DNA of 64,000 nucleotides from Lumbricus terrestris (GCA_949752735.1 OX457052.1:35603280-35667279), one strand, 5' to 3'. Counted from the first letter of the stretch, positions 11,907 to 25,468 are shown. Numbers and translations are program-made. The notes: a model not told the origin generated them from the letters alone.

Positions 11907-12029
11907 ATGTGAATGAATGTGATCGTCGTCGTGGCCTGTGTGAGCACAGCTGTCGAAACACATGGGGATCTTATTACTGCACTTGTAACGATGGATACCA
12001 GCTGTCACGTGATGGCCGCACCTGCTCAG
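11907..12029 (+). CDS. FBLN1: Fibulin cbEGF exon 8 of window
   Basis: 123 bp, phase 1-1, acceptor gttag and donor gtatac. DVNEC, the short form CEHSCRNTWGSYYC, CTCNDGYQLSRDGRTC. It corresponds to the DVNEC cbEGF of vertebrate fibulin-1. Confidence 0.94.
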
Positions 12030-12064
12030 GTATACGACATAAGATCACAATACCAAAGGAAACT

Positions 12065-12335
12065 AAATTGAAGACACACACACATAGACACACACATAAT
12101 TAGATGTGTATATATATGCATCATGTATAGAGAGACAGACAGACAGACATACAGAAAGATAATTATAGACAGAGAAAGACAAAGACATGCATACAGAAAG
12201 ATATAGACAGAGAAAGACAAAGACAGAGACATACAGAGACCGAGAGACAGATATGAAGACAGACGCAGATTGACACAGACTTAGGCATATTCGCCGACAG
12301 AGAAAAACATTGAGATAGAGACACGATGACGATGA
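12065..12335. repeat. (GACA)n degenerate microsatellite
   Basis: Run of ACAGACAGAC and AGAAAGAC words filling most of the 330-bp intron between cbEGF exons 8 and 9. Confidence 0.88.
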
Positions 12336-12361
12336 CTATGGCGATGTCTATATGATTGTAG

Positions 12362-12502
12362 ACATAGACGAGTGCGGTCTTTGGATGGAGACTGGTCGAA
12401 CGACGGATGTCTGTCTTGGTATTTGTCACAACATCCCTGGATCATATCTCTGCACCTGTCCCACCGGATACAAGATGTCCGCCGATGGACGCACCTGTCA
12501 AG
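12362..12502 (+). CDS. FBLN1: Fibulin cbEGF exon 9 of window
   Basis: 141 bp, phase 1-1, acceptor tgtag and donor gtagga. DIDEC, CHNIPGSYLC, CTCPTGYKMSADGRTC. It corresponds to the CINIPGSFQC domain of vertebrate fibulin-1. The following intron is 13 kb. Confidence 0.94.
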
Positions 12503-13450
12503 GTAGGATTAGGATGTCACGGCATGACGTCATAACCTCTCATCATAAAAAATAAAACACAACGGACTGAAGCGATGGGTCCGCAGTTTCTTCTGGTTCC
12601 CCAATCGTCTAGCAATGTCTAAATCTTTTGGGAGTATTTTAGGCGATGCTTCTAGTTAGTTCAGCGAATCAATCAAATTTTGAATTCCACTTGATTTCAA
12701 TTGTCAGAGTAGGCTACCCGTATGTCTTAAATCAACAAGAGGGCATCTTAAGAGGAACGAATGCAATTTGGTACCGCAAGGTTTCATAGGTTAATATGTT
12801 CCTGGCGAACTTAGACCTGCCTTATTTAGCTGTGGTTGAAGTATGAGCACTTCTGAGGAGATTAACTGAGAGACCAGACAGACAAACTGATGTACGACAG
12901 TATACGACTGCGAGTCTCTTGTAATTAGTGTTTTTCCCGAGCAGTGTCGTCAGACAGCAACTAACTGTATACTACCTACTCTTAACTAATGGTCCTCTGA
13001 TGGATGCAGTGCTTAGCGACAGGAGAATCCGTAGACCTCGGTAGAAATAATTTAACAATGTGCTCACCATTCCCTCATAGCCTTAGCCTTGTAAGGATTG
13101 CCACGAAATCACCGTTTATTTGTTGTTTTCAGTTTAACGACATTGTGTTACAACAGGGTGCTCTAGCGTCGTCCTTCTTACTTTGGCATGGTTGATTTGA
13201 CGCAACTAAATATCTGAAATATATATAGCGTCGTTTAAAACCTCTTTAAAGGTGTATAATAAGAGAAATGTATTATTTCTTGCTTAAAGAGTTTTTAAAG
13301 CTCCAGTGCCGTCAATCGCGCCTTGCAAGTAATATTTATTGGCATGCATGTACCGGGCAACAAAGACCGTTGATGTCGACGTTTCTATGGTATAAGGAAG
13401 AAATTTGTGTATTATTGCTTTTAATTCAAAAGTTCAAAGTCGAAAACTTA
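12503..13450. other. Start of the 13-kb fibulin intron, no exon seen
   Basis: Searched for further cbEGF starts (DIDEC/DVDEC codons after an AG acceptor); none found. About 13125-13185 is a diverged copy of the 'gtttaacgacattgtg' dispersed repeat. Confidence 0.5.
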
Positions 13451-13454
13451 CTCT

Positions 13455-14930
13455 CAGTGTGTCCATTTTTTATTCCAATAATTAACGTCGTCATTATTAT
13501 GACATTATTATGGTCGTTGACGATAAATGAAATCATATAGGCCTACAGTACATTGAAAACATTTATAAATCATAATTATAGTTTCCAAAAGACATGTCAA
13601 AATCATCTACAAAGTCACCAATGTTCGTTGTGTTATGATAAGAAACAGCAGAGTTAATCTATACTTAATGTAATGTAATGTAATGTAAATCTTCGAGAAT
13701 TTCTCAGCGCCCACAAAAGCCACGTCAGGGAGACCAGCTTATTCACCGGCGCTATATCAAATCAAGTCCGCAATAGCCAGAGCTGCCGTTTTCGTTCCGG
13801 TGCCAGGTCAAAATCCGGGGAGGTCAAGCCGAGGAGACAGCGTGGTGCTACGGTGGTTGTCGGTGATGGTGGTGGTTGGGTGATGGAACTTGATTGGAAT
13901 CTGGATAGGATAGGTTGAAGAGTTCGGTTTTCAGTCGTGAATGGAATGCAGCAGAGGAGAGTGCAAGCGGAGGAGAGGTTGAATTTGGAGGTGAGACTGC
14001 AGGAGAGATAGGAGGGTGAGCGAACAGGCGGAGGTATGTTGGGAGTCCGTTATAAAGCAGAGTCATTATTCTGTTTGCATTTTTTCTGTTTGTATGGATG
14101 TATTTTGAATTTCTCGCGGGGGCCTGCTCGGAAATTACAGCGATTCGTTTTACCAAAATTTTCAAACTGATTCTTACCCAAATTTGACGTTTAACGCGAC
14201 TATTTTCAGCTGTCAATAAACTTCATAGCCCGAGCTGTCAACATTTTAATTTCACACGCGATTAGCGATTCGAAAGCCATTCGCGTTCATCGCCTCCATC
14301 AGGCCTCCATTGCCTACATGAATCCTACAACCAATGGCATGACGGTTTGAGATCACGTGATATTTACTTATATTGAAAATATTTTCTGAGGATCGAAAAT
14401 ATTTCTGAGGATTATTCTCGGCTTATTTCTTCTGATGCACTCGAGAAAGACTTAAAGATCGCGATCCAAAAATCTTTCCATATTTTAAATTTCGCTGTTA
14501 TAAAAACCATATAATTAGGAACGGCATATGTTCAATAAACTCATGACGTCATTATTTTGATTTTATAGCGCGCGCTTTCGATAAGTTATACTAAAAACAC
14601 TGATAATAATTCTGAACGGGTGATCGCAAGATAATGACAATGGATACCGGTAATAATATAATACCGTGAATTTTCAGATTTTTTCGACCGAAAAAAAAAC
14701 AAGAGAAGTTTAGCCACTTTGTGTTTTGTAACGCATTTTAATCTGAAGGCCTATTATCGTTAAGTAGGCCTACACGAACGAAACCCGGGCGAAGCCGGGT
14801 ATAACAGCTAGTAATGTCAATAAAACTCAAAACATTTTTAAAGCGGTTCCTTGAAACAATTATTATGGGATATTCCTTGGCACAATCATTTGTAAATGAA
14901 AACCTCAACGACAATAACAGTGATTTGATA
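13455..14930 (+). repeat. Dispersed repeat, copy A (interrupted by a Helitron)
   Basis: 13455-13657 plus 14812-14930 match 19320-19385 plus 20173-20410 in order and orientation. Shared words include 'taacgtcgtcat', 'ttccaaaagacatgtcaaaa' and 'ggcacaatcattt'. Copy A carries the Helitron and copy B carries a mariner-like element, so each copy shows the uninterrupted site of the other. Confidence 0.82.
13658..14811 (+). mobile_element. Non-autonomous Helitron, 1.15 kb
   Basis: Starts TCTATACTTAATG and ends in CTAG, inserted between A (13657) and T (14812) as expected for Helitrons. A GC-rich hairpin, acccggg-cgaag-ccgggt, lies about 10 bases before the CTAG end. The empty paralogous site gagttaa|taatgtcc is present at 20288-20302. 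No Rep/helicase frame is seen. Confidence 0.85.
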
Positions 14931-16780
14931 TAATATAACCTTATATAATATAATTTACATTTATTTTAGAGGTGTCTAAAGAGAACGCTTTTGCAATTGT
15001 AGACTCAACTTGCCAATTCTTATCCAACGTGAATCGCTATACCTTTTAAAGGTGTCTAAGGAGAACACTAACCATTTCTTCACACAGTGTTTCTAAACTT
15101 AGTCATGCAATTCTCCTTTGATTTTGATTCGAATGAGAGTCATCCTCGAAGACTCTCATGCATGTTTAACTCTTTAACAGTTAGTTTAACTCAATGACCG
15201 ACCGTCCGAGGGGCAAAAGAGAGGCGAAATATGGTTAATATCTCCCTCCTTGTACTAGTAGCTATGATGCTCTGAATCATCAGAACGTTGATGACGTTCA
15301 CGCATATTAATTAGTTAGCCGTGGTTGGGTCGGGAGCGCTTCTGAGTAGGGGAGCGCTTCTGAGTAGATACTCTTGAAGAAGCGCTATATAAATGTATGA
15401 AATGAATGAATATTCAATACCTCGCTTCTGACGTCACCGTTGCCTATCTTGAAATCATCCTTGCTATCAATAACGACCTAGTAATTTGGGTGGTGTCAAA
15501 TCTTCTCCGGCTGAACTCATCGGTTGCCTGTTCAGGCTGAACCTCATGTCTCTCGCTCGCGGACCGCCACGAGACAACGCCGTGTTTTCTAGGTCGTCTC
15601 TAGCTTTAACACTGTCTTACAAGACCTACAAAGAGATTGAGTCGGAAGCGCATCTGATGAGATAATGTGGAAGGTGCGATATAAGATGGGCTAATAATAA
15701 ATAAATTGATTAATTAGCAAATGAATTAATTAAAAATTAATTTATTAATTAATCAATATGTACTAGTAAGATAGACTGTAATAGTCCTGTTAGTTAAAGA
15801 AGTAAAAATGTGACTATAGTCGTTTAAACACCTCTTTTAAATTTTACAAATGCTGTATATGTATACAGAGCACAAAAAATTGTGTTGATTTTCCTCGGCA
15901 ATCAGTCAAGTTAAAAGCTTCTATTAGTATATTTTATCAAGTAATGATAATTTTGTCCTATTTTTAAAAATTAACAATCGAGTCTAATCTTTGCTTATTT
16001 TTCATTTGAATTCTGTTGAGCAATGTGCGGTACACCGTAAGTTACAATTTCGTCCACCAAAATCACAGTGGGTTCTTCGCTTATTGGCTTTTCTGGCAAG
16101 ATGGCTTGGATACCTAATGATTCTCTTTGGCTTTTGAAATCTTACAGTTCTCCACCTTTTGAATCTTCATTTCAAAAATATCTTTAGGCAACAAAGGCTG
16201 TTGTCGTCGATAAAATACTTGACTTTTGAAGTTTTCTTTAGTCTTACCGTGCATGAATAGCGTATTCTCTCATATACGCATATCCGAGAGACCAAGAAAG
16301 CGTTGAAGCGCATTGTTATAATGGTGGCAATTAGTGTTGTAATCTTCAAATCCCTGTGATATTCTGAAATTTCTAAATACATGAATAAATTAATAACGCT
16401 AAAAGATGTCAAATAAAAATAAACCATTTATACAGACACCTTTTATACAAAAATTATTATTTCTTTATAAATGCGGAAGGCGAAAAGCGCATGATAACAG
16501 ACTCTACTTCCCATGGACAAATACTATTTGAAAAGAAAAAATCATTATGATTGTGATGTAATAAATCAACAAAATCTGTCGACTACAACTGCCTTGTTTA
16601 TCGTAATCGTAATCGTAATCATGAATTTATATAGCACCATTTCAGGAGAAACTCCTCAGAAGAATCAGATATTGCTTAACCCTCAGGCTACCAAGCATTT
16701 TTGTTACATGGAATACGAAAAGGGGTGGTTAGTTGGTTACCACCCCCTGGATTTTGGGTTTGGTTTGATATATCAAAGCT
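14931..16780. other. Fibulin intron, dispersed repeats only
   Basis: Contains the LINE/SINE tail at 15318-15400 (with a local duplication of 'gggagcgcttctgagta'), the 'ttttaaaggtgtctaaggag' motif near 15048-15068, and otherwise AT-rich sequence. No exon recognised. Confidence 0.5.
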
Positions 16781-16781
16781 T

Positions 16782-17145
16782 GTATGTATGTACGTACGTA
16801 CGTACGTATGTATGTATGTATGTATGTATGTATGTATGTATGTATGTATGTATGTATGTATGTATGTATGTTTGTTTGTTTGTTTGTTTGTATGTGCACT
16901 TGTTATAGCGCCCCTTCAAGCTCTCTCTCTCTACTCAGAGGCGCTCCCGAATACAGAGCGGACACTGCATCGGAGTTTCACGCCGAAGCGCTGAGCAATT
17001 GTGAGTGAAGGACTTGCCCAAGGTCCTTACGCGTATGTATGTATGTGTGTATGTACGTATGTACGTACGTACGTACGTACGTATGTATGCATGCATGCAT
17101 GTATGTATGTATGTATGTGTGTATATATATATAATGTATGTATTC
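16782..17145. repeat. (TATG)n microsatellites flanking a truncated SINE
   Basis: 16782-16890 and 17033-17140 are TATG/TACG tracts. Between them, 16893-17030 is a truncated minus-strand family A SINE ('gcgccccttcaagctctctc', 'gagtgaaggacttgcccaag'). Confidence 0.85.
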
Positions 17146-17984
17146 ATCTTCATCATCTGTTTCAGCTAATAATTATAAGTTCATTAGCTGCTTGCAAATG
17201 TTTACGCAGAAATATCGAATTGCGTTGTAATAAAAATATTTGTTTCATATTTTTTAAATTTTTAGTATATCCTATAATTATCAAAAGATAAATTAATTAG
17301 CATGGAAAATAGCCTTACGTTCCATCTATAGAATGGCATATTATTTATTGCTCTTTAAAACTAAAGTTTGGATCTACAGCACTATAAATACTCATTCTGG
17401 ACTCTACGTTTTGATGTACACTGGCGGCTGATCAAGATGCGAAGGAAGCGTCTGCGCAGCAAGAGTCTTTTAAGAGGAACCGCGTTTCTGATTACATTCG
17501 CCATGTCCTTCATGGACTCCATTGCCTCGATGGATTTCTGCGCTCCCATACATGCGGGAATATTTCTATTATACTTTGAATTTCCCTTCGTTCACCTGCT
17601 CAAGCTGAACTTCCTGTCCGTCACTCGCGGACCTTCACAAGGCAACGCAGTGCATCCTGGCCCTGTCACCTGGACTTGCTGTGGTACTTCGCCTCTAGTG
17701 CCCAAGGATCACTTCTTCATGGTCTTCTCTGACATTAAGACCGTCCTACCCCACCCCCCAAATGGAAAATGTAAACAACAACATAATGCATTTACGTATA
17801 CATGATGTAAAAACCATTAAATAAAAACATGAAGACATCCCCCCAAATTTAAAATGTAAAAAAATAGAATTAATTAGTTACTTTTGTGAAGATTTCGGCC
17901 GGATGACTAAAAAAAGGTCATCAGTTTTTCGGACGGGAAACTGAAGAAACACCCCCGAAATCAAATCCTGGCTACGGCCTTGTG
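17146..17984. other. Fibulin intron, unassigned
   Basis: A 145-codon open frame at 17368-17805 lacks a recognisable domain. Part of it (around 17600-17650) matches a repeat at 15525-15590, so it is more likely repeat DNA than a gene. Confidence 0.4.
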
Positions 17985-18002
17985 AACACACACACACACA
18001 CA

Positions 18003-18073
<71 letters not shown>

Positions 18074-18075
18074 AT
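17985..18075. repeat. (CA)n(CT)n microsatellite
   Basis: CA tract followed by a CT tract. Confidence 0.95.
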
Positions 18076-18334
18076 CTTTCTCTGTCTGACTCCCTGTGTA
18101 TGTCCGTTTTTCTCAGTGGCTTGAATCGTTCAGATCTCAGCTTATGACTTACCTCTCGCATATCGCATATTGACAGTCCTCCGCCTTCTTTGACACCTCT
18201 ACAATACTGGTTATCAATGCCATATTAACACTGGGAAACTCTTGAATAATAAATTGTCAAGACGGACTTTCCAACACCTTCAAAACGTTTGCAACTGACG
18301 TTATAATTTTATTGGAGTGATAAGCGAGATAAGT

Positions 18335-18465
18335 AAATAAGATGCTGAAGTTACTCAGCCAATAAGTATAAAAGTGCTGTATTATGCCAAGCAAATTTCT
18401 GTCGAGGACACGGCCACTGTTGTCATAGGTCCTCGTCAAATCTGAATCCATCCATCCATCAACCA
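18335..18465 (-). repeat. Dispersed repeat ('gatttgaccagggtctatga' family), inverted copy
   Basis: The minus strand contains a close match to 1675-1795 and 28466-28560, including 'cagaaatttgcttggc'. Three copies lie in fibulin introns. Confidence 0.7.
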
Positions 18466-18496
18466 CTACGTACTTCAAATGGCTTATCGTAAATGG

Positions 18497-18857
<361 letters not shown>

Positions 18858-19319
18858 AGCCAGAAACTGAAGTGGCCTAGTTACAATAATAAGCAGGCGA
18901 ATCTAGGGTTTCGATGAATTATTATTTGTATAGATTTGTTCGGAACAGATCCTTTGAACCAACACAACTATTTCCGAATAATCGAGCCTTTAGGTGAATA
19001 TTTTTCAGATTTTGACCTTGCCGTGCAATGTGGATTGCTGCGTCCAACTGGTTTAGCGAGGATTGATTAAACCCAAAGGTTTAACGATTGCTTAGGACAA
19101 AAAAATAGTTTCCGATGACGAAAATAATATTATTCTGACAATTTTTTTTTAGCCTATGCAGGATTCTTGAGTGTCAGTGTCTAACGGAGAAATCAAACGG
19201 AGAAATCAATTTTTATATGCATAGCACTTTGACCAGATTTTGAAGGTGTCTTCAACTGGTATACAATAGCATTGACCTATTTAATTTTCAAAAGAAACTC
19301 CGTATTTTTCATTATTATT

Positions 19320-20410
19320 ATTATTTTATTCCAATATTTAACGTCGTCATATGACATCAATGGTCGTTGACGACAAATGAAATTACACTGTGTCCATATG
19401 AAAAGTAGTACACAACTAAAAGTGTCATAACCCGGTCAAAACTTTTAGGATTTGTCTGAAATTTTTAATGCAGCAACAGTGACCATATGTACACGAGATT
19501 CCAAAGTCGTTTGCAAATATTCGCGAGTTTGCCAAATTTATGAGCGTTTGCGATGGAGCACTGAAAAATTAAAGTTTCCAACATGGGCCCTCACATAAGA
19601 GAGTGAAGTTCGGCTACAGTTGGTGTTCAAAATGTCCTCCTCGTTGACGGACACACGACCGCAGACGTGGACGCCACTGTTTGATGGCCCGGTCGATGAT
19701 CACGTGGTCAAACAGCTGCCACTCCTCAATCAGACGCGCCATACACCCTACGGTTATCGATGTCATGAATACGCGTGAACGAAAAACGCGCTCCTCCAGG
19801 AAATGTACCTGGTACTCCGGATCGAGGTCTGGAGTGCTGGGCGGCCACAGCTACGGGATATGAAGCCGAGTGTCTGCTGGGACAGCTACTGCGTCTACGG
19901 TCATGTGTTCGTGAACAAGAAAAACATTTTGAACACCGGATATAGCTGAATTTCACTTCTTTTCAGGTTTTCCATGTTGGAAAGTTCAATTTTTCGGTGT
20001 TCCATTTAAAACGCCCATATATTTGACAAACTCAAGAATATTTCTAATCGGTTTTAGGGTCTCGTGTAGATATGGTCACTGTTGCTCTGTTTAAAATTTC
20101 AGACAAATCCTAAATGTTTTGACCGGGTTATGACACTTTTAGTTGTGTACTACTTTTCATCCAAACACAGTGTATATAGGCTACAGTACATTGAAAACAT
20201 AAATCATAATTAAACAGTTTCCAAAAGACATGTCAAAAATCATCTACAAAGTCGCCAATGTTCGTTGTATTATGAAATGAAATAATAGAGTTAATAATGT
20301 CCATCAAACTCAAAAACATTATAAAGTGGATCCTTGAGACAAAATAATGCAATAGTCTTTGGCACAATCATTTGGAAATGAAAACAACTAAAGTTGAGAA
20401 CATTCATAAT
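19320..20410 (+). repeat. Dispersed repeat, copy B (interrupted by a mariner-like element)
   Basis: Partner of copy A at 13455-14930. It is uninterrupted where copy A has the Helitron (gttaa|taatg at 20290-20299), and interrupted by 19386-20172 where copy A is continuous. Confidence 0.82.
19386..20172 (-). mobile_element. Tc1/mariner-like transposon, internally deleted
   Basis: Flanked by TA on both sides (19384-19385 and 20173-20174). Long inverted repeats begin CACTGTGT and end CACAGTG, extending about 190 bp. The minus strand keeps transposase C-terminal pieces: WPPSTPDLDP (compare WPAHSPDLNP), then RLIEEWQLFDHVIIDRAIKQ and RQRGGHFEHQL. The N-terminal and most of the catalytic domain are missing. 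Confidence 0.85.
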
Positions 20411-21600
20411 GTACATGTATTTATCCATGTTATTAAAACAGCTTTTGCTGCTTGCTTGCAATACATTAAATTATTTCATGAGATGTTTTTATTCCTCTGT
20501 AACAATTGTTCAGGTTTGACTCATTCGGAACAATCAAAGAGTATTGTATAGTTGTGTGCAAACATTGCATACCTTATTTCTTTATCATATGTTACTAATT
20601 TGAAACATCAAGAGCACTAAATTTTCTTAATCTAGAATTCAATTTTTAAGACAATTAAATTATTATTTATTAAACATTTAATCTTGATACAGATTATGAC
20701 TTAAGCTGCGAATATTTTTATATGTAAACAATCATATTAAACGACCAGTATTGGTAAAATAAAACCTCAAGCATGTTTACGGCCCATAGATTTTGTTTTA
20801 CAACAATAAAACTCTACATAAAGGTAAAACCACCACAAATTTCATTGACTTCATTACAATAACAACCAAAACACAGCCTACAAAATCTTTCCTTTGTTAA
20901 TAAGGTTTACCATCCTAAAAACTCCACTCTGTAAACATCCCACATAAAGCAAGGTTTTAATGTTACATTCTAATTTGTAAGTTTTACACACATCTCTTAA
21001 TGTACCCGTATTGGAGATATTTTCTTTGTTACAATGTAATTATAGATGATCTATATTTTCTTTTACTTTACAAGATACTTATAATCCATCATCTTGTTTC
21101 TTCATAAGAAGTCTCTCATTCAGATTAACTTTGCTCAATCTTAATCTGGAGATGTGCACCTCCTTTCTTCTATTATGATCCATAAATTTACTGTATGTAT
21201 TTACATTAGGGGAAATGTTCTTATAATGAAATCCATTGGTGTCACTATCGTGCTATCCATTACTCTACCCGTCTACCGTAATTGATTTTTGTGGTGATGC
21301 GCGACAAAAATCGTCCAAAATTGTGTGACATCGTTATTTATGGACGACCCCGAACGACGTCGATTTTCGTATTTGAGAACCGATGGTTAAAAGTCTTTCA
21401 CACCGATGTATCTTAGCTCCAGTCGATAATGTATTCATTCTAAATGAGTTTTATATGGAGGACAATGTCTAATACCGAACATATTAACGGCTACGGTTAG
21501 TTAGGTCTGTGCTCGAAACAGTTCATAGTGACCCAATAAGGCTTTTTTTAATCAGCTTTGGGGAATAAAATAAAAGCGCTAAGTAAGTCTTCGCACATCG
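20411..21600. other. Fibulin intron, nothing recognised
   Basis: AT-rich intron sequence without an exon or clear mobile element. Confidence 0.45.
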
Positions 21601-21689
21601 TATAATTTTGTTGGGAGCGCTTGCATGATTTTTATTATTCCTCAAAGTTACGCTACCAATCGCTTAGATTAAACACTGCTTCATTGGAG

Positions 21690-22134
21690 TTTAAAATGGA
21701 GTTTACCATCAGAAAGAGGCGACTGAAGTGGATGGGGCATGTATCAAGAATGGGGCAAGAGAGGAGAGCAAAACAAGCAACAATTTGGACCAGTGGCGTA
21801 GCCAGGAATTTTTCATGGGGGGGTTTTTATGGCCGGAAACCCTGTTTTTTGCTATTTTTTCTTACTTAAACGGAAAAATAATCTTAAAAAACCTTTTTTC
21901 CGGAGCCAATGGGGGGGTTTTGACCCCCGAAACCCCCCCCTTGCCTACGCCACTGATTTGGACTCCGGAGGGCAAACGTGGTAGAGAGAGGCCAAGGAAG
22001 AACTGGATGGAGACCATTCGAGAGGATTTGCGGGGTCTGGAGATGACGTGGAACGATGCTGTGGAAGTGGCGAGGAACCGAGTGGAATGGAGAAACTGCA
22101 TTGCCCGATGTGCAGAGCTGCACGGGAAGGACTA
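21690..22134 (+). mobile_element. LINE RT C-terminus split by a later insertion
   Basis: The left part reads KRRLKWMGHVSRMGQERRAK. After the insertion at 21791-21965 the frame resumes with GKRGRERPRKNWMETIRED, RNRVEWRNCIARCAELHGKD and a stop. This is the GHVxRM...GRPRxxW...WR end of an RTE-like ORF. It has no catalytic domain. Confidence 0.82.
21791..21965. mobile_element. hAT-like MITE, 175 bp
   Basis: Termini cagtggcgtagcc and gcctacgccactg. Perfect 8-bp target duplication atttggac (21783-21790 and 21966-21973), created within a LINE remnant whose reading frame shows the pre-insertion sequence. Same subfamily as 39240-39405. Confidence 0.92.
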
Positions 22135-22135
22135 A

Positions 22136-23337
22136 GGTAAGGTAAGGTCATTGGTAAATATCGCAAAACACCGGCAAATACCAAATCTAGGCATGTCTGG
22201 AGCCATACATATAAAATGCTAGCGATTTCATTTTCTTGGTCTTAATTGGCCAGTCATCTCTCTGGCAGTCTGGCCCTTCCACTGAGAGAGCGCAATAAGG
22301 ATCGACATACATTAGGCTTACCGCGGTACTGTTGATTTGGCTATAGGTGGCAAGAGGTAGTTAGCGATAATGAAACATAGACATCGATGCTTTATCGGAA
22401 CATCTGAAAAGCTTTTTGAACGGAGTTTACGTCAGTCAATGCGGTAATCGTTTTAGCTGAATAAGTAAGTTAATCCAAAGGTGCTGTAAAGTTGCCAAAT
22501 GCAATCATGAGTCACAAGATGTCACTAAATAATAGCCGGTTGTCAAGAAGCTCTTTTAAACACCACAAAAAGCTGTCTACGTACGCATATTTAGTTACGA
22601 ATATTCAAAAGTGGCGAATAAAGTCATGCCAATAAAGTATGTCGACCGCAACGGTTTTTTTGTCATAAGTTGTGGCTAAACTGTGGATCATTCTTTTTTT
22701 TAATGAAATAGCGTTCGCGCCACAAAGATTGAAAATGACCACCGAAAAGAAATCGAACGACCATTCAATAAGTCTAAATGGCCATTGGAATTTGGAAGGG
22801 AATCTTAATGACCCACGAAAAGTCCTAATTTAATTGGACACAAAATCATGGACACATGCCTAATTACGTGCATCCGCCTAAACCATTGCAAGGAAGCATC
22901 TTATGCTTTTTAAAGGAAAAACAGGCTACAACGAGAAACGATCTGGAATCAAGAACATGATCTGATATACAATTTATTTGCAGCCCTTTCCAGACCATCT
23001 ACTCATAAGCGCTCCTGACCCAACTTCGGCTAAAATAAAATGTCTTAGGACTAGATAAAAACAAGGTAGCCGGATTCCTTGGGTATACTACAGGAAGCCT
23101 ATTTCAGGTGACAGGGCGCGACAGAGGAAAGATCGGCTTTGCCTTGTGGAGTTCCGCGAGAAAGGAACAAGCAGCTCAGTCTGAAACAGATGAACTAAGA
23201 TAACCTCGGCGTTGGACATCCAAGGTAGAACAGCAAAGTTCCCGCAGGTATGAGCGAGGTGAACCCTCGATGAAACGTCATACCAAAGAAGATATCCAGT
23301 ATTTTATTATCATTATTTCTATTATTTTATTTATATA
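22136..23337. other. Fibulin intron, nothing recognised
   Basis: No exon or clear element recognised. Confidence 0.4.
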
Positions 23338-25437
23338 CTAGCTGTACCCGGCCACGCGTTGCTGTGGCTGAAAAGACCGTCCATCCCTCCCTACTTCCCT
23401 TCCCCTACCTCCCTCCATCCGTCCCCCTCTCCCTCCGTCCCTCCCACCGTCCCTCCCTCCATCCCGTCCGCCTGAATGAATTAAAATTATATATCTCCGA
23501 TGTGTAATCTGCGACTTAATGCTGGTTTAGGTGTGTGAGAAATGGAATGCAAGGTTGTGTGAGTTAAGATTTAGCGTATTGCGTTTTTTGCCAAAAAGCA
23601 TAGGCCTAAGACTTATACAAACTAGGGTTGCCAACCGTACAGATTTTTTCTGGATCGTCCAGAAATAGGATCTCGTGTACAGAAAACATAGGAAGGTCAT
23701 TCTGGACAATGCAATGTCCAGAAATAATATGAGTACGGAAAAATTAAAAAGTTGCACCATTCAACAAAGACAACAACTTTCCTGAAATATAATAATCTAT
23801 TACTAAAATTTTGTAAAAGTCTGAGATTTACAAATTGTTTCAAGAAAGATGCACTCAATGTCTAGACACGAGTAGGCCTATTAGCCTACTTGAATCAGTG
23901 GTTCAATTTTGAAAATAATGTTCCAGAAGAAATCAAAATATAGTGAGTCGTGATGATATTCTTCGTTCAACAGTTTGATAGAACTCATTAATTGGCACAC
24001 GTGGAATTACAGTTTTGGGAGATGACTTATAAAGGAACAAGGAACATTGCATCTTAAGACAATTTAGTTCTTCCAAAACTGAAGACAAAGCCAAAAGTCG
24101 ATAAATGTTGGATAGAATTCCTTTTTAAATGTGATGCTCCAAATATCAAGAAACTGGTTGGATATAATTTGAGCAATCCCGATCAGTCATGCACATGTTG
24201 AAGGTATTTTCTCATTGATAAAAAATCTGTGGACTGATGAATGCAATAGGTTGAGGTCTGAACTGGTAAAAGCTTAACTGTGTGTGAAAGTCAATGCATG
24301 TCGATCAACCTTGTGGAGATTTCTTATAATTATTATGTTTTGGAGCAGAAATATCAAGCAAAGTGAACAGAAGTATAGATTTGAAAGAAAAATAAGACCT
24401 TAATGTACTTCATGTTTGAGAATTATTGATATTTGAATCTTGTTATAGGCCTACTAGTCGACGAAACAATATTCCTCTTGTACTTTCTGTGCGCAGTCCA
24501 TTATAACTTTCATGGTATCCATACAAGGATACAGATCCTGTACCTTGCATATTTTCACATTTTCTAAGTAGGCCTAAATTCTAAATGTGACATATTTTGC
24601 GGGATAGGCCTGCATACAAGGATGATAATTCACTGAGTTTCACTCTTGTAGGCCCCTCTGCCGCTGGAGCCTCTATAGACGGGAAAGCTTATGGTACTCC
24701 GCCAAAGTGGCCGGATCCTAATCGCTACAATTTCCACAAATCGTGGGGGCTCGCACTGCGTCCAGAAATTTCATAATCGAAAGTTGGCAACCCTAATACA
24801 AACCCGCTCGTATGTAAGGTTTGAAAGTAATCGGTGAAGAAGGATCACGCTATTCGAATGAAGCCCACTCTGAAAGCAATCGGTGAAGACGCTTTGAAAG
24901 AAGAAACCGTTTATTTGAAAGGGATTTGAATTGTGTACGCGCGCCTTGGAATGGAACGTGCAAAAGGCTACGAATGAAAATTGTTGGTGAAAACGGCCGC
25001 ACTCGGGTGAAAAATTGAATTCGGAATTAGAAATTGTGTTTTTTGGTTTGAACCCGCTCGTATTTTTGTGTGAAAAGGAAATAAATAGACACGAAACTAA
25101 TATTTCATTGCTTGATATCGAATGGAACGGTTTGCGAAAATTTTAAAAAGAAAGAAATAGATACGAAACTAATAATACGAAACTAAATGCGAGTGATGAA
25201 GAGCACTACGCTGTGAAGAAATAAATAAAATGGCGGACTGCGTGAAAGTTGAAATCGGATTGGAATTTAAAGTTGTGCTTTTTGGTCGAAAAAATTGCGC
25301 TTTTCCCCAAAAGGCATTATAACAACACGCTTATGTTCGAATGGAAGGGTTTGCGAAAAATTTGAAAAGAATCGGTGAAGAACTTATCGAGTTCTGAGGC
25401 CACAAAAACTAACGTTTTACATTTTTATTTATATAGA
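23338..25437 (-). mobile_element. Helitron, 2.1 kb, with nested hAT element
   Basis: Read on the minus strand it begins TCTATATAAATAAAAATG at 25437 and ends at 23338 with CTAG after 'cgtggccgggtacag'. It sits between A and T as Helitrons do. No Rep/helicase frame is seen. It is interrupted by the hAT element at 23623-24795. Its 5' end lies only 31 bp before the splice acceptor of cbEGF exon 10. Confidence 0.82.
23623..24795 (+). mobile_element. hAT transposon with decayed transposase
   Basis: Ends tagggttgccaac and gttggcaacccta with perfect 8-bp duplications atacaaac (23615-23622 and 24796-24803). At about 24187-24275 the + strand encodes SHAHVEGIFSLIKNLWTDE followed by NRLRSELVKA. This matches the hAT dimerisation domain (usually S...ERxFS). 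Stops break the rest. Confidence 0.88.
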
Positions 25438-25468
25438 TTATATATTTTTTTATTTACTGTTACTGTAG

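Noticed and set aside
13848..14216. 122-codon minus ORF in the Helitron
   Set aside because: No domain, Pro/Ser-rich; lies wholly within a mobile element with defined ends.
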